Below are positions 1-5,594 of a stretch of DNA of 6,495 nt, in pieces. Below the pieces are notes generated by a model that worked only from the letters and a program-made list of their open reading frames with translations, searched no databases and was not told the DNA's origin. Location of the stretch: the NCBI GenBank assembly GCA_016927175.1, contig JAFGNC010000125.1:1-6495 (forward strand). Direction: 5' to 3'. The DNA comes from Gammaproteobacteria bacterium. Lineage in GTDB: Bacteria; Pseudomonadota; Gammaproteobacteria; Steroidobacterales; Rariloculaceae. A program made the position numbers and the translations under genes. Numbering within the stretch: position 1 is the first letter of the stretch; each line of letters begins with the position of its first letter.

Positions 1-170
1 GGGGGGGGCGACAGCGATTTTGCCCGGACCTGAGGCACGTGTCCCATAACGACGCCAGATAGTAACCATAGGCAAGACCGATAGCGGGCCTGCGGGACAA
101 GTGCTGTAATCGTTCGAGCTGCAAACCTTGGCCCGGCCCGCGCATTCTGCGGTTCCGCACGACGAAGATC
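1..170. other. left-edge non-coding stretch, upstream region of block 1
   Basis: I see no supportable gene here. Reading frame 1 is open only to a TGA at 31-33, and the other two forward frames stop by position 62, so at most the last few codons of an upstream gene could be present, and nothing identifies one. The window opens with eight G residues, which may be a sequence-end artefact. Short inverted repeats lie at 141-151 (CGCA/TGCG) and 148-159 (TGCGG/CCGCA) just before the first start codon, but they are short enough to be chance in GC-rich DNA. The promoter of the 171-2183 operon should lie here, but I could not pick a convincing -35/-10 pair. Confidence 0.5.
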
Positions 171-620
171 ATGAAGAAACAGAGCCTGCTGATCGCTGCA
201 TTCCTGTTGCTGACCTGCCCCATTCCACGAGTGGAAGCGCATCATTCCATCGTCGAATTCGACTACACCGTCGCTTATGCCGTGACCGGAAAGGTCAAGG
301 AGCTGCAATGGACCAACCCGCATTCATGGGTGCAGGTGCTCGTTCCCGCCGCCAACGGTGAAACCATCGAGTTCGGCTTCGAGCTGGGCGCTCCGGTATT
401 CAACATCCGTCTCGGCTGGCGCAAGGACAGCATCGTGCCGGGCGACGAAGTAACGGTCGTGTACTGCCCGTCGAAGAACGGCAGCCCGCGCGGCACGTTG
501 TTGTTCGTTCACTTGCCTTCCGGCGAAGTCCTGTCCGGCGTGGCGCCGCGCATCTACTCCGGTCCTTCGGTGGAAGATCCGGCGACGGTGCCGGCACCGC
601 CCCTGTTGGGCCGGAATTGA
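171..620 (+). CDS. secreted DUF6152-like protein
   Basis: This is a 149-residue exported protein. Residues 1-23 form a signal peptide: a KK N-terminus, the hydrophobic run LLIAAFLLL, and a probable signal peptidase I site VEA|HHS. C16 is preceded by T, so it is not a good lipobox. The mature part resembles the DUF6152 family as I know it: AHHS at the mature N-terminus, GKVKELQWTNPHSW at 40-53, a GWRKDSIVPGDEVTV segment at about 82-96, and a GSPRGTL / LPSG ending. The family has no established function that I know of; a small beta-sandwich in the periplasm is likely. The start at 171 has only a weak purine stretch (GAAG at 164-167), but it places the signal peptide exactly. It is the first gene of a three-gene operon, 13 nt before the next start. 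The histidines at 24, 25 and 51 could bind a metal; that is inference. Confidence 0.85.
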   Translation: MKKQSLLIAAFLLLTCPIPRVEAHHSIVEFDYTVAYAVTGKVKELQWTNPHSWVQVLVPAANGETIEFGFELGAPVFNIRLGWRKDSIVPGDEVTVVYCPSKNGSPRGTLLFVHLPSGEVLSGVAPRIYSGPSVEDPATVPAPPLLGRN

Positions 621-626
621 AGGAGG
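620..626 (+). promoter_or_regulatory. strong Shine-Dalgarno of the second gene
   Basis: AAGGAGG overlaps the last base of the first gene's stop codon and sits 7 nt before the ATG at 634. It fixes that start and shows the gene can be initiated independently of upstream translation. Confidence 0.85.
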
Positions 627-633
627 CGCCGCC

Positions 634-1326
634 ATGCGATCCAGGCTTCGTTTGCTCCACGGCCTGTTGCTGACCTGCCTTGCCGGCGTAACGCACGGCG
701 CGGAATTTGCGCGCGAGTCGTTCAACGGGGTCTGGCTCATTGCGCAGGACACGCCCGCCTTGCGTACGCTGGACGGCGCAGTCCCGCCTCTGTTGCCGGA
801 AGCGAAAGCGCGTTACGAGCAGCACCTGCGCGCGCGCGAAAGCGGCGACACGTATTTCGATCGCGCCACCTGGTGCGCGGCAGTCGGGGTGCCGCGGCTG
901 CTGCTCGCCAATCACCCCTTCGAGATCATGGTCGACAAGCGGCAGGTCGGTTTCTTCTTCGAATGGAACCGCTGGGTGCGGCTCGTCGACATGAGCGGCG
1001 CGGAGCTCGAACCCTATTATCCCATGTCGCTGGGTACGGCCAGCGGCACGTGGCAGGACGACGGCTCGCTGGTGATCGAGACGTCGGGGCTCATGCACGA
1101 AACGATCATGGATCACGCCGGCCTGCCGCACAGCGACGAGCTGGTGATGACGGAAACGCTGCGTCTGATCGACGCGGACACGCTGGAAAACCACATCCGT
1201 TTCGAGGATCCGCTTACTTTCAGCGCCCCGTGGGAAACGAAAGTGACGTATCGGCGCCAGCGAGGCGCGCGTCTGAAGGAAGACGTGTGCCTCGATCGCA
1301 TCAAGCAGGGGTTGCCGCCGATATGA
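634..1326 (+). CDS. secreted protein of unknown function, first of two tandem paralogues
   Basis: This is a 230-residue protein with a signal peptide in residues 1-23: RSRLRLLH, then LLLTCLAG, with probable cleavage near THGA|EF. The mature protein opens with FNGVW (30-34), then EAKAR (56-60), a single internal cysteine C81, ELEPYYP (124-130), a DDGSLVIET strand (142-150), MTETLRL (172-178) and FEDPLTF (190-196), and ends with C219. The alternating hydrophobic strands and the opening G-x-W suggest a beta-rich, lipocalin-like fold, which is inference. The same motif order recurs in the next gene. The start is set by a perfect SD. The stop overlaps the next start as ATGA. I do not recognise a named family. 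Proteins of this general type, with FxGxW and DLEPSY-like motifs, are known to me only as hypothetical secreted proteins. Role unknown; co-expression with the DUF6152-like protein suggests a shared periplasmic task. Confidence 0.8.
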   Translation: MRSRLRLLHGLLLTCLAGVTHGAEFARESFNGVWLIAQDTPALRTLDGAVPPLLPEAKARYEQHLRARESGDTYFDRATWCAAVGVPRLLLANHPFEIMVDKRQVGFFFEWNRWVRLVDMSGAELEPYYPMSLGTASGTWQDDGSLVIETSGLMHETIMDHAGLPHSDELVMTETLRLIDADTLENHIRFEDPLTFSAPWETKVTYRRQRGARLKEDVCLDRIKQGLPPI

Positions 1327-2183
1327 CGCGCACGCACACGATGACGAACCTTCGCTACGTTGCGCGCGCCGTTCTCGCGGGCGCCTGTTTGCTTGCCGGC
1401 GTCGAAGCCGGCGCCCAAGGCGACGACTTCGGCATGAGCGCCCCGCCGCCCATTCCGGGCTACGAACCGTCCACCGATCCGCGCGATTTCAGCGGCCTGT
1501 GGCGGGCAAAGCCTGTACCCGGTTCCTTTTTGCCGTTCGTGCTCGGCGCCGAGCTGCCGTTCACCGACACCGCGAAGGCGCGCGTGGATCATGCGCTTGA
1601 AATGGCCGCCCAGGGCACGCAGCTGGCGACACCGCACATCATGTGCCGTCCCACCGGCGTCAATCAGGCGATAGGGCCCATCGCGCCCGTGTACGTGCTG
1701 CAGAACGCGGAGAAGATGGTGTTCGTCGTGATGGATGAAATCCGCGACATTCGCCAGGTGTATTTCGCCGACGCACATCCGGCGGATCTCGAGCCGAGCT
1801 ACGGCGGGCATTCGATTGCGCGATGGGACGGCGATACCTTGCGCGTGGACACGATCGGCTACAACGGGCGCGGCGTGCTGAACAACGCGGTGCATTCCGC
1901 GGACATGCACATGACGCAGGCCATCACCAAGAGCGCCGATGGCCTGACGCTGCAGATCGAGATCACGCTGGACGATCCTGCGACTTTCACGCAGCCGGTT
2001 ACGGTCAAGCGCGAATGGGCCTGGGTGAACGGTCAGCAGCCGCTGGAATTCGACTGCGAGGAGAATCCCCGCGAAGACAATTTCTCCGGCATGATCTTCG
2101 AGGAGGAATACCTGCGCCCGATTTGCATCCAGCACGAAGGGGAGGGCGAGGAACTATCGAAGGTCGTCTGCGAGAAGCCCTGA
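1323..2183 (+). CDS. secreted protein of unknown function, second tandem paralogue
   Basis: From the ATG at 1323 this gives 286 residues. An internal ATG at 1341 would give 280 and leave a normal signal peptide, so the start is not certain. AGGGG at 1307-1311 lies 11 nt before the first ATG, and the ATGA overlap with the previous stop favours it. Residues 10-31 are hydrophobic with small residues (AVLAGACLLAG), and cleavage is likely near AGA|Q. The mature part carries FSGLW (56-60), TAKAR (83-87), C108, DLEPSYGGHS (155-164), a WDGDTLRVDTIGY strand (168-180) and DDPATF (217-222), the same order as in the preceding gene. A C-terminal extension absent from that paralogue is acidic and cysteine-containing (C245, C268, C283), which could allow disulfides in the periplasm. 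Family and function are unrecognised. It is the last gene of the operon. Confidence 0.82.
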   Translation: MTRTHTMTNLRYVARAVLAGACLLAGVEAGAQGDDFGMSAPPPIPGYEPSTDPRDFSGLWRAKPVPGSFLPFVLGAELPFTDTAKARVDHALEMAAQGTQLATPHIMCRPTGVNQAIGPIAPVYVLQNAEKMVFVVMDEIRDIRQVYFADAHPADLEPSYGGHSIARWDGDTLRVDTIGYNGRGVLNNAVHSADMHMTQAITKSADGLTLQIEITLDDPATFTQPVTVKREWAWVNGQQPLEFDCEENPREDNFSGMIFEEEYLRPICIQHEGEGEELSKVVCEKP

Positions 2184-2200
2184 TCGGGAGCTCACAGGCC

Positions 2201-2224
2201 GCCGAACCAACCGGTTGCTTCGGC
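2201..2224. repeat. 24-nt near-perfect palindrome between convergent operons
   Basis: GCCGAA at 2201-2206 and TTCGGC at 2219-2224 flank the perfect palindrome CAACCGGTTG (2208-2217). Only the C:C pair at 2207/2218 breaks the symmetry. It lies 17 nt after the stop of the plus-strand operon and 59 nt after the stop of the minus-strand operon. A second hairpin, TCGGC-TAAT-GCCGA (2220-2233), shares its right arm and cannot form at the same time. No T-run follows on either strand, so a classical intrinsic terminator is not supported. It could be a bidirectional transcript-end hairpin or a protein-binding site. Confidence 0.5.
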
Positions 2225-2283
2225 TAATGCCGAGTTGCCCGTGTCCACGACGATCCAGCGCTTCGCGATCGGCCATACACCCT

Positions 2284-2760
2284 TCACGCGGCCGGCGCGC
2301 CCGGCTCGATCTGCCCGGCGGCACTGGCCGACACGAAGACGAGCCCGAGAATCACGTCCCGATACAGATAAAAGCCCGGCTCGAGCTCCGGCAGCGACTC
2401 GAGCAACAGCCCGACGGCGAACACCGGCACTTCGAATCCCGTCAGCTTCGCCACCCGCAGCGCGATCGCCGCGAGCTCGTCGGCCGATACAAGGGGCGGC
2501 GCGGGGCCGTCGAGCATGAAGTCCTCGACCTCGAGCAGGTCGAACAGGAACTGACCGCCTTTGTAGAAGGGGTGCGGCTCGAGCCGCTCGAGCCACGCGC
2601 GCGTGCGTTCCGGTTCGGCTCGCCGCCAGGCGGTCCCGAGGCGTGCGAACGTGCACAGCGCGCCGCGCTGGACGAGATTGTGGTCCCCGAGGATCGACAG
2701 CAGCTTGTGGTCGACGGGCGTGAACGGGTCACGAACGGAGGAGCCGCGCTTCTTCGCCAT
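2284..2760 (-). CDS. 158-residue protein of unknown family, third gene of the isoprenoid operon
   Basis: I do not recognise this protein. It begins with a basic stretch (MAKKRGSSVR), has no signal peptide, and looks cytoplasmic or peripheral. Residues 15-60 look helical, with a KLLSILGDHNLVQRGAL segment. Then come HPFYKGGQFLFDLLEVEDFML at about 62-82, a hydrophobic helix around LTGFEVPVFAVGLLLESL, and a final hydrophobic stretch, YLYRDVILGLVFVSASA, which could touch a membrane or bind lipid. Its ATG (2760-2758) directly follows the TAG of the upstream isoprenyl synthase gene with no gap. No good SD is visible, so translation is probably coupled to that gene. This linkage argues that it serves the same pathway, perhaps as an accessory or small enzyme. 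Codon bias towards G/C third positions matches its operon partners, and the antisense frames are shadows. Confidence 0.75.
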   Translation of the reverse strand: MAKKRGSSVRDPFTPVDHKLLSILGDHNLVQRGALCTFARLGTAWRRAEPERTRAWLERLEPHPFYKGGQFLFDLLEVEDFMLDGPAPPLVSADELAAIALRVAKLTGFEVPVFAVGLLLESLPELEPGFYLYRDVILGLVFVSASAAGQIEPGAPAA

Positions 2761-4413
2761 CTACAGCGCCCGCGTCGTCACGTAGTTCGCGATCTGGCGA
2801 AGCACGGCCTTCGCCGGATTCTCCTCGATGAATGAGACGTCCTTCTCGAAGCGCCGCACGCCCTGGCTCGCGAGCTTGTCCGCCAGCGCGATCGCATAGT
2901 CGATCGAGCCGGCCTTCTTCATGGCCGCCAGCATCTCTTCCGCATGCGCCTGTGTCTTCTCCGCGCGCGGCATCGTGTTGATCTTCTGCATCCGCCGCCG
3001 CACGCGCTCGGACGCTTCGCGGAACAGGTGGATCATCATGACCGTCCGCTTGCCTTCGAGCAGATCGCCGAGCGGCTCCTTACCGTAAAGCTCCGTTTCG
3101 CCGATCAGGTTCAACACGTCGTCCTGGATCTGAAACGCGATGCCGATCAGCCTGAAGGTCTCGTTGAAGCCGTCAAGCCGGGCCGGGTCCGTCTCGCCCG
3201 CGGCCACGGCGCCCATCCGGCACGGCGAGATGCACGTGTACCACCCCGTCTTCTTCGTGCTCATGCGGCTGTAGTCGGCGTCGCGCCGCGGCACGGTGTT
3301 GCGGCGGATCCAGCCGAGCTCGATCGCCTGGCCTTCGACCGTTTCGCGGCACATGTGCAGGATCTCGTGGATCAGGCCGAGCGTGCGGGCGAGACCGAGG
3401 CTTTCGAGGTTCGACAGCGTCATGTCTACGGCGAACAGGTTCATTGCGTCGCCGGTGTTGACGGCGAGGCCGACGCCGTAGGCTTCGTGCAGCGTCGGCA
3501 GGCCTCTGCGGTGCGTCGACTCGTCCGCGATGTCGTCGTGCACGAGGAACCCGTTGTGGAAGAACTCGAGCGCGGCCGCGGTCCGCAGCGCATCCTCCAT
3601 GCGACCGCCGAGCGCCATGCAGGTCGCGATGGTCAGCGTCGGACGCAGGCCCTTCCCTTCGCGCGTCACGTACTGGCGCATCAGCTCGTACAGATCCTCG
3701 CGCGGCGCTTTGCGCGGAATCAGCCGCAACACCTCGTCGACGACCCGCCGCTTGCAGCGCGCGAGGGTCTCGTGCAGGTCGTTGTCGAAGATCTCGGGCT
3801 GGTCCTGCCAGCTCGCGCCTTCGCGGCCGTTCCACAGCGACCTTGCGGGCGCGAGCACCGGCTCGTTCTTGTCGATCAGCTCGCGCGCGGCCGGATGCCG
3901 ATCGTCGAGATACGCCAGGGCCGGCCAGCGCGACTCGTCCCATTTGCCGTTGCCGCGCCTGCGGCGGCGCGGCTGCGGCTTATCGACCCGCCCGGACCAG
4001 CGCCCGTCCCGCGCCTGCGCGCGGTAGCGCATCCAGATCGCCTGCACGATGCGCATACCGGACGCGCGCTGCGACAGAATCGAGAAGCAGCGCCACGCCG
4101 CGAGCAGCTCCTGCCGGGGTCCGCGCACGTCCAGGCTGCCTTCGAGCGACTCGTCGGTCGGTCTGCGCTGTGCGTCGAACAGCAGCGCCAGTGCGCGGTC
4201 GTCGAAATGCACGTCCACCGTCGCGTCGATCGCGCTGCGCCCGACGACGAGCCGGCTCCGGCTCGCGATCAGCGAGCCCTCGCTGCCGTCGCCGAAAAAG
4301 AGGTTCAGGCGGGTGCCGCCGAGCGCGCTCGCGGCCGCCGCGCCGACGGCCGGCGCCCGGCTCGACAGCGCTTCGATGGTTTCGACCAGGACGTCGGCGG
4401 CTTCAATCGCCAC
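2761..4413 (-). CDS. SCP2-like domain fused to trans-isoprenyl diphosphate synthase
   Basis: This 550-residue protein starts at GTG (4413-4411). Residues about 205-550 are a polyprenyl synthetase, which condenses allylic and isopentenyl diphosphates. They show GKGLRP (253-258), the first aspartate-rich motif HDDIADE with D293, D294 and D297 followed by RR at 302-303, a KKTG motif (387-390), the second motif FQIQDDVLNL with D431 and D432 but N435 in the usual last aspartate position, and GDLLEGKRT (449-457). Residues about 10-120 look like an SCP2 sterol-carrier domain: LNLFFGDGS, a DATVDVHFDDRALALLFDA block, then LEGSLDVRGPRQEL. A basic linker follows at about 149-153. At about 550 residues it is much longer than the usual 300-350 of the synthase family. 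The start overlaps the upstream gene by 11 nt. Product chain length cannot be read from sequence. The synthase call is firm; the SCP2 call rests on pattern resemblance. Confidence 0.9.
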   Translation of the reverse strand: MAIEAADVLVETIEALSSRAPAVGAAAASALGGTRLNLFFGDGSEGSLIASRSRLVVGRSAIDATVDVHFDDRALALLFDAQRRPTDESLEGSLDVRGPRQELLAAWRCFSILSQRASGMRIVQAIWMRYRAQARDGRWSGRVDKPQPRRRRRGNGKWDESRWPALAYLDDRHPAARELIDKNEPVLAPARSLWNGREGASWQDQPEIFDNDLHETLARCKRRVVDEVLRLIPRKAPREDLYELMRQYVTREGKGLRPTLTIATCMALGGRMEDALRTAAALEFFHNGFLVHDDIADESTHRRGLPTLHEAYGVGLAVNTGDAMNLFAVDMTLSNLESLGLARTLGLIHEILHMCRETVEGQAIELGWIRRNTVPRRDADYSRMSTKKTGWYTCISPCRMGAVAAGETDPARLDGFNETFRLIGIAFQIQDDVLNLIGETELYGKEPLGDLLEGKRTVMMIHLFREASERVRRRMQKINTMPRAEKTQAHAEEMLAAMKKAGSIDYAIALADKLASQGVRRFEKDVSFIEENPAKAVLRQIANYVTTRAL

Positions 4414-5461
4414 CGGCGCCCCCCGAGAATTCGACGATCCCGCGAGTCTCGATCTCGAAACGCCGGCCGCCGACGCAGCCCGCGAGCACGCAGGGCCCGA
4501 CGACCTCGTGCACGCTGAACGCGTGGAGGCTGGTCTCGCTCGGGATCACGATCCGGACCGCCGCCTCGCTTTCGAAGTCGAGCACGGCCCAGTCGTCGCC
4601 GAGCCGGGCGCTGATCGCGAGCCTTTTCGGCACGGCCGACATCGGCCGCACGCCGAGCAGGCGCGCAAGCGGCGGCGCGACGGTCAGCGCGTCGGGCTCG
4701 AGCATGCCGCGCACGGCAAAGCTCGTGTTGCGGCGCGGGAAGTGCCGGCACATGCGGCCGTCGCGCCAGACCATGAACGAGGCCGTCGTGTCGCGAGAAT
4801 CTGCGATCGGGCGAATGAACGTGAAGACGCCGGCCCACGCGGGCGGCTTCCGCGGGTCTCCGGCCAGATCGTTGGCGAAGCCGAAGACCCATTCGCCGAG
4901 CTCGGGCCACCCCCAGCGGCCGCGCACGCGCTCGTGATAGCCGACCGCGTCGACGTCGACGGGACCTGCGCCGAGGTCCCACGTGCCGGTCGCGCGAACG
5001 CCCGTTTCCGATTGCCAGCGCAGATGGTGCTTGCCCCCGAAGAACGCGCATTGGCTCGTGCACGGCCGGCTGGTTCTCGCGAGGTCCAGCTTGACCGCCG
5101 GCGCGCCCGCGCGCGCGCCGATCGCGAGCTTCCCGACCTCGCCGTGCGCCTGCGGCAAGCGAAACGCCGACCACGGCGGCGCCGATATCCCGGCATTGAA
5201 CTGGCTCGACGACCATGAGCCGCCGCGCTCGTGCAACAGCAGAATGGTCGTAAAGCGCTCGCGATCGTCGCCGGCGTCGGCGGCGGGCCCGAGCCACGCG
5301 GCATTCGCCACGAGGCTGCGCCGACCGTCGCGCGACAAAAAAGCGTAGTGCAGCCAGCGCCGGTCCAGCGTGTGCGTCAGGTTCGCGCGCGGAAACGGGC
5401 CCGCGGGGCCAAAGCCCGCCGGCGACGGCGCAAGCGGAGCGTCGTATGTAAAGGGCGGCAT
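4403..5461 (-). CDS. CrtC/AttH-like protein, candidate terpenoid hydratase or cyclase
   Basis: I chose the ATG at 5461-5459, giving 352 residues. The frame stays open to 5680, but that would run through the divergent control region and into the opposite gene's leader. A GGGG run 5 nt before this ATG is a weak SD. There is no signal peptide. The protein is rich in aromatic beta-strands: SSQFNAGISAPPW (85-97), CAFFGGKHHLRW (138-149), then DAVGYHERVRGRWGW (171-185), GEWVFGFANDLAG (189-201), AGVFTFIRPI (210-219) and VWRDGR (231-236). The GYHE...WGW turn followed by a strand recalls the GY-x-(D/H)-x-NWG signature of carotenoid 1,2-hydratase (CrtC) and AttH-type proteins, which have two lipocalin-like halves and act on polyenes or cyclise polyketides. 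Position ahead of an isoprenyl synthase supports a terpenoid substrate. The family assignment is tentative; a non-catalytic lipid-binding role is possible. Confidence 0.7.
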   Translation of the reverse strand: MPPFTYDAPLAPSPAGFGPAGPFPRANLTHTLDRRWLHYAFLSRDGRRSLVANAAWLGPAADAGDDRERFTTILLLHERGGSWSSSQFNAGISAPPWSAFRLPQAHGEVGKLAIGARAGAPAVKLDLARTSRPCTSQCAFFGGKHHLRWQSETGVRATGTWDLGAGPVDVDAVGYHERVRGRWGWPELGEWVFGFANDLAGDPRKPPAWAGVFTFIRPIADSRDTTASFMVWRDGRMCRHFPRRNTSFAVRGMLEPDALTVAPPLARLLGVRPMSAVPKRLAISARLGDDWAVLDFESEAAVRIVIPSETSLHAFSVHEVVGPCVLAGCVGGRRFEIETRGIVEFSGGAGGD

Positions 5462-5487
5462 GGGTGCCCCAATCGTCCTTGCGGGGA

Positions 5488-5544
5488 TGAAGTTTCCTTG
5501 AAGTTGCAACAATGGTCGTTTGTCTTGTAGCGTTACGCAACTTC
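5488..5544. promoter_or_regulatory. GAAGTT repeat array in the divergent intergenic region, candidate operator
   Basis: TGAAGTT occurs at 5488-5494 and again at 5499-5505, 11 nt apart, about one helical turn. The second copy extends to GAAGTTGC (5500-5507), whose exact inverse GCAACTTC is at 5537-5544. An 8-nt palindrome, GTTGCAAC, lies at 5503-5510. The array sits 27-83 nt upstream of the minus-strand start and 51-107 nt upstream of the plus-strand start, a suitable place to control both operons. No convincing -35/-10 boxes could be fixed. Binding by a regulator is inference. Confidence 0.4.
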
Positions 5545-5548
5545 GCAG

Positions 5549-5568
5549 GGCACCGGCCTTACGGTGTC
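5549..5568 (+). promoter_or_regulatory. short leader hairpin upstream of the 282-residue gene
   Basis: GGCACCG (5549-5555) can pair with CGGTGTC (5562-5568) across a 6-nt loop, with one G-T wobble. It ends 12 nt before the SD at 5581. It could modestly affect translation or mark the transcript leader; it is short enough to be chance. Confidence 0.25.
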
Positions 5569-5580
5569 GTTTATCAGAAC

Positions 5581-5587
5581 GGAAGGA
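5581..5587 (+). promoter_or_regulatory. Shine-Dalgarno that decides the start at 5595
   Basis: GGAAGGA is 7 nt before the ATG at 5595. This favours 5595 over the longer frame opening at the TTG at 5520, which has no comparable site and would translate the putative operator region. Confidence 0.75.
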
Positions 5588-5594
5588 CGCAGGG

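Noticed and set aside
171..240. Lipoprotein signal at C16 of the first gene
   Set aside because: The residue before the Cys is Thr rather than Gly, Ala or Ser, and a clear signal peptidase I site follows at VEA|H.
400..1194. Minus-strand open frame opposite the first two genes
   Set aside because: It is a shadow of two signal-peptide-bearing genes and has no motifs or ribosome site.
873..1322. Extension of the third gene upstream to 873
   Set aside because: The extra 150 residues overlap the second gene in another frame, are arginine-rich and motif-free, and would bury the signal peptide that begins near 1323.
2192..2835. Plus- and minus-strand frames overlapping the 158-residue gene
   Set aside because: They compete with a gene directly coupled to the synthase, and their translations are arginine-rich and compositionally biased.
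2944..4518. Long plus-strand open frame of 524 codons opposite the isoprenyl synthase
   Set aside because: It is antisense to a gene with unmistakable synthase motifs. The translation is low-complexity and rich in R, A, H and V, as expected from the reverse frame of a high-GC gene.
4305..5540. Minus-strand open frame of 411 codons overlapping the CrtC-like gene
   Set aside because: Its translation is mostly arginine and alanine with no motifs, and it overlaps the CrtC-like frame, which has coherent strands and operon-type junctions.
5520..5594. Longer N-terminus of the 282-residue protein from a TTG at 5520
   Set aside because: There is no ribosome site at 5520, whereas the ATG at 5595 has GGAAGGA at ideal spacing.
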